Shown in pieces: positions 4,481 through 5,197 of a stretch of DNA of 5,197 bases. Position 1 is the first letter of the stretch. Each line of letters opens with the position of its first letter. The notes below the pieces were generated by a model that searched no databases, had not been told where the DNA came from, and saw only the letters and a program-made list of their open reading frames with translations. Source of the stretch: Oscillospiraceae bacterium (lineage in GTDB: Bacteria > Bacillota > Clostridia > Oscillospirales > Ruminococcaceae); assembly GCA_016303195.1 (NCBI GenBank), contig JAEDMD010000154.1, positions 1-5,197 of the forward strand, in the 5' to 3' direction. A program made the translations under genes and the position numbers.

Positions 4481-4579
4481 TGAAGAGTAAAAATACGTTC
4501 GTTAAGTGTTGACTGAACGGGGAGTTGTCAGTCAAACGAAAAGCTAAGGCTTGCGGTTCGTATTTTGCATCCCGCTTCA
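4481..4579 (+). ncRNA. Tetrahydrofolate (THF) riboswitch aptamer (class I, folT type)
   Basis: The sequence and helices match the THF aptamer as I know it. P1 is TGAAG/CTTCA (4481-4485 with 4575-4579). P2 is AAAATACG/CGTATTTT (4490-4497 with 4559-4566). Lower P3 is CGTT/AACG (4500-4503 with 4535-4538), then the conserved AAGTG internal loop and upper P3 TGACTG/CAGTCA (4510-4515 with 4529-4534). A small P4 is AAGC/GCTT (4541-4544 with 4549-4552). The P3 loop CGGG (4518-4521) can form the long-range pseudoknot with CCCG (4571-4574) in the GCATCCCG strand before P1. It binds reduced folates and in this class lowers expression of the gene downstream, here the folate transporter, which fits by function. 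Confidence 0.93.
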
Positions 4580-4603
4580 TAGGACAAAATAAAAGACGTT
4601 ATG

Positions 4604-4645
4604 CCTTCTTTTCTGTCGTATGAGTGAGGAAAAGGAGGTTTTTTT
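4604..4645 (+). promoter_or_regulatory. Riboswitch expression platform: SD-sequestering hairpin with T-run
   Basis: CCTTCTTTTC (4604-4613) pairs with GAAAAGGAGG (4629-4638) in a 10-bp helix with one G-U pair, enclosing a 15-nt loop. The 3' arm is the SD AAGGAGG of folT, 7 nt before its ATG, so the helix should block translation. Seven nt of mostly T (4639-4645) follow the helix directly, so the same hairpin could also end transcription. A weak competing pairing is AAAAGA (4591-4596) with TCTTTT (4607-4612), a candidate anti-sequestor. Sequence shows the pairing; how it is coupled to THF binding is inference. Confidence 0.72.
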
Positions 4646-5197
4646 ATGAATACAAACAACACAGCAGCAAAGCAGAACATCAAGGTTTTCGGAAGCACAA
4701 AGGTACTCATCGCAGCGGCACTTCTTGCGGCTATGAGCATGGTACTGGGCAAATTCGCCGCTATCAACGTGACCAACAGCATCCGTATCGGCTTCGGCGG
4801 ACTGCCTATCCAGATGGCAGGTATCTTCTTCGGCCCTGTCATTGGCGGAGCTGTGGGACTGGTGGCTGACGTTATCGGCTGTATCCTCCGTGGATACTCC
4901 ATCAACCCCATAATCACCGTTGGTTCTACCTGTATCGGACTTGTTTCGGGCTTCATGTTCAATCATGCACTGGGCGGAATGAAAAAGGCTCTGCTCCCGA
5001 AGATCGCCCTTTCAACAGCAGCCGCTCACATTGTCGGCTCAATGCTCATCACATCATTCGGACTTTACGTTTACTACCACACATCAACACCACAGCTTAT
5101 GATGCGTGTGCCGATCTATCTCATCACATCGGCCTGCGAAACTGCTATAATCTTCCTGCTCATGAGCAACAAGGTATTCGTTGCCGAGCTTGAAAAG
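4646..5197 (+). CDS. folT: Folate ECF transporter S component FolT (3' end beyond window)
   Basis: The frame is open from ATG 4646 to the window end, 184 codons without a stop. That is close to full length for FolT (about 170-190 residues). It is an integral membrane protein with about six hydrophobic segments, beginning near residues 19-34 (VLIAAALLAAMSMVLG), whose small-residue A-x3-A spacing suits contact with the EcfT subunit. The IRIGFGGLPIQMAGIFFGP stretch (46-64), then GGAVGLVADVIG (67-78) and a later NPIITVGST (87-95), are typical of folate-type S components. It binds folate and works with the shared EcfA/A'/T energising module, which is not in the window. Regulation by the THF riboswitch upstream strongly supports folate as substrate. 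The start is set by AAGGAGG 7 nt upstream. Confidence 0.9.
   Translation, partial: MNTNNTAAKQNIKVFGSTKVLIAAALLAAMSMVLGKFAAINVTNSIRIGFGGLPIQMAGIFFGPVIGGAVGLVADVIGCILRGYSINPIITVGSTCIGLVSGFMFNHALGGMKKALLPKIALSTAAAHIVGSMLITSFGLYVYYHTSTPQLMMRVPIYLITSACETAIIFLLMSNKVFVAELEK

Noticed and set aside
4528..4966. Long minus-strand frames of 144 and 129 codons opposite folT
   Set aside because: They are shadows of folT and the riboswitch; the composition is low-complexity and no SD or promoter supports them.

Overview
The window looks like chromosomal DNA of a low-to-moderate-GC Bacillota, most probably a Ruminococcus or close Oscillospiraceae relative from the gut. The clues are a tetrahydrofolate (THF) riboswitch ahead of a folate ECF transporter gene, AGGAGG ribosome binding sites, consensus sigma-A promoters with 17-bp spacers, and intergenic DNA packed with GC-rich palindromes of the TGTAGGG type. 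The genus is an inference; there is no rRNA or marker gene to confirm it.

Layout. (1) 1-346: repeat DNA. It starts with a 59-bp sequence repeated exactly at 4130-4188, then a cluster of six hairpins. (2) 347-2199: a two-gene operon on the + strand with its own promoter and terminator. It encodes a TerY-like von Willebrand A (vWA) protein and a PP2C-type protein phosphatase. (3) 2200-2537: a dense mosaic of inverted palindromic repeats. (4) 2538-4001: a single minus-strand gene for a lipoprotein solute-binding protein of an ABC importer, with its own promoter; no permease or ATPase is adjacent. (5) 4002-4421: a second repeat mosaic. (6) 4422-5197: a consensus promoter, a 5' hairpin, a THF riboswitch, an SD-sequestering and terminator-like hairpin, and folT, which runs off the window without a stop codon.

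Function. The vWA/PP2C pair is the phosphatase half of the vWA-phosphatase-kinase triads known from Ter-type stress-response loci, but no kinase gene is present here. folT encodes the substrate-binding membrane subunit of a folate importer, and the riboswitch should shut it down when THF is plentiful. The solute-binding protein is an unrelated solitary gene whose ligand cannot be read from sequence.

The most notable signal is in the repeats. Four 27-28-nt TGTAGGG units show base-pair-preserving differences in their stems, and a GTAG tetranucleotide sits at the foot of each palindrome, as in REP elements mobilised by RAYT (TnpA-REP) enzymes. A second, unrelated family also shows paired changes in its stems. 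One REP-like unit has become the terminator of the vWA/PP2C operon.
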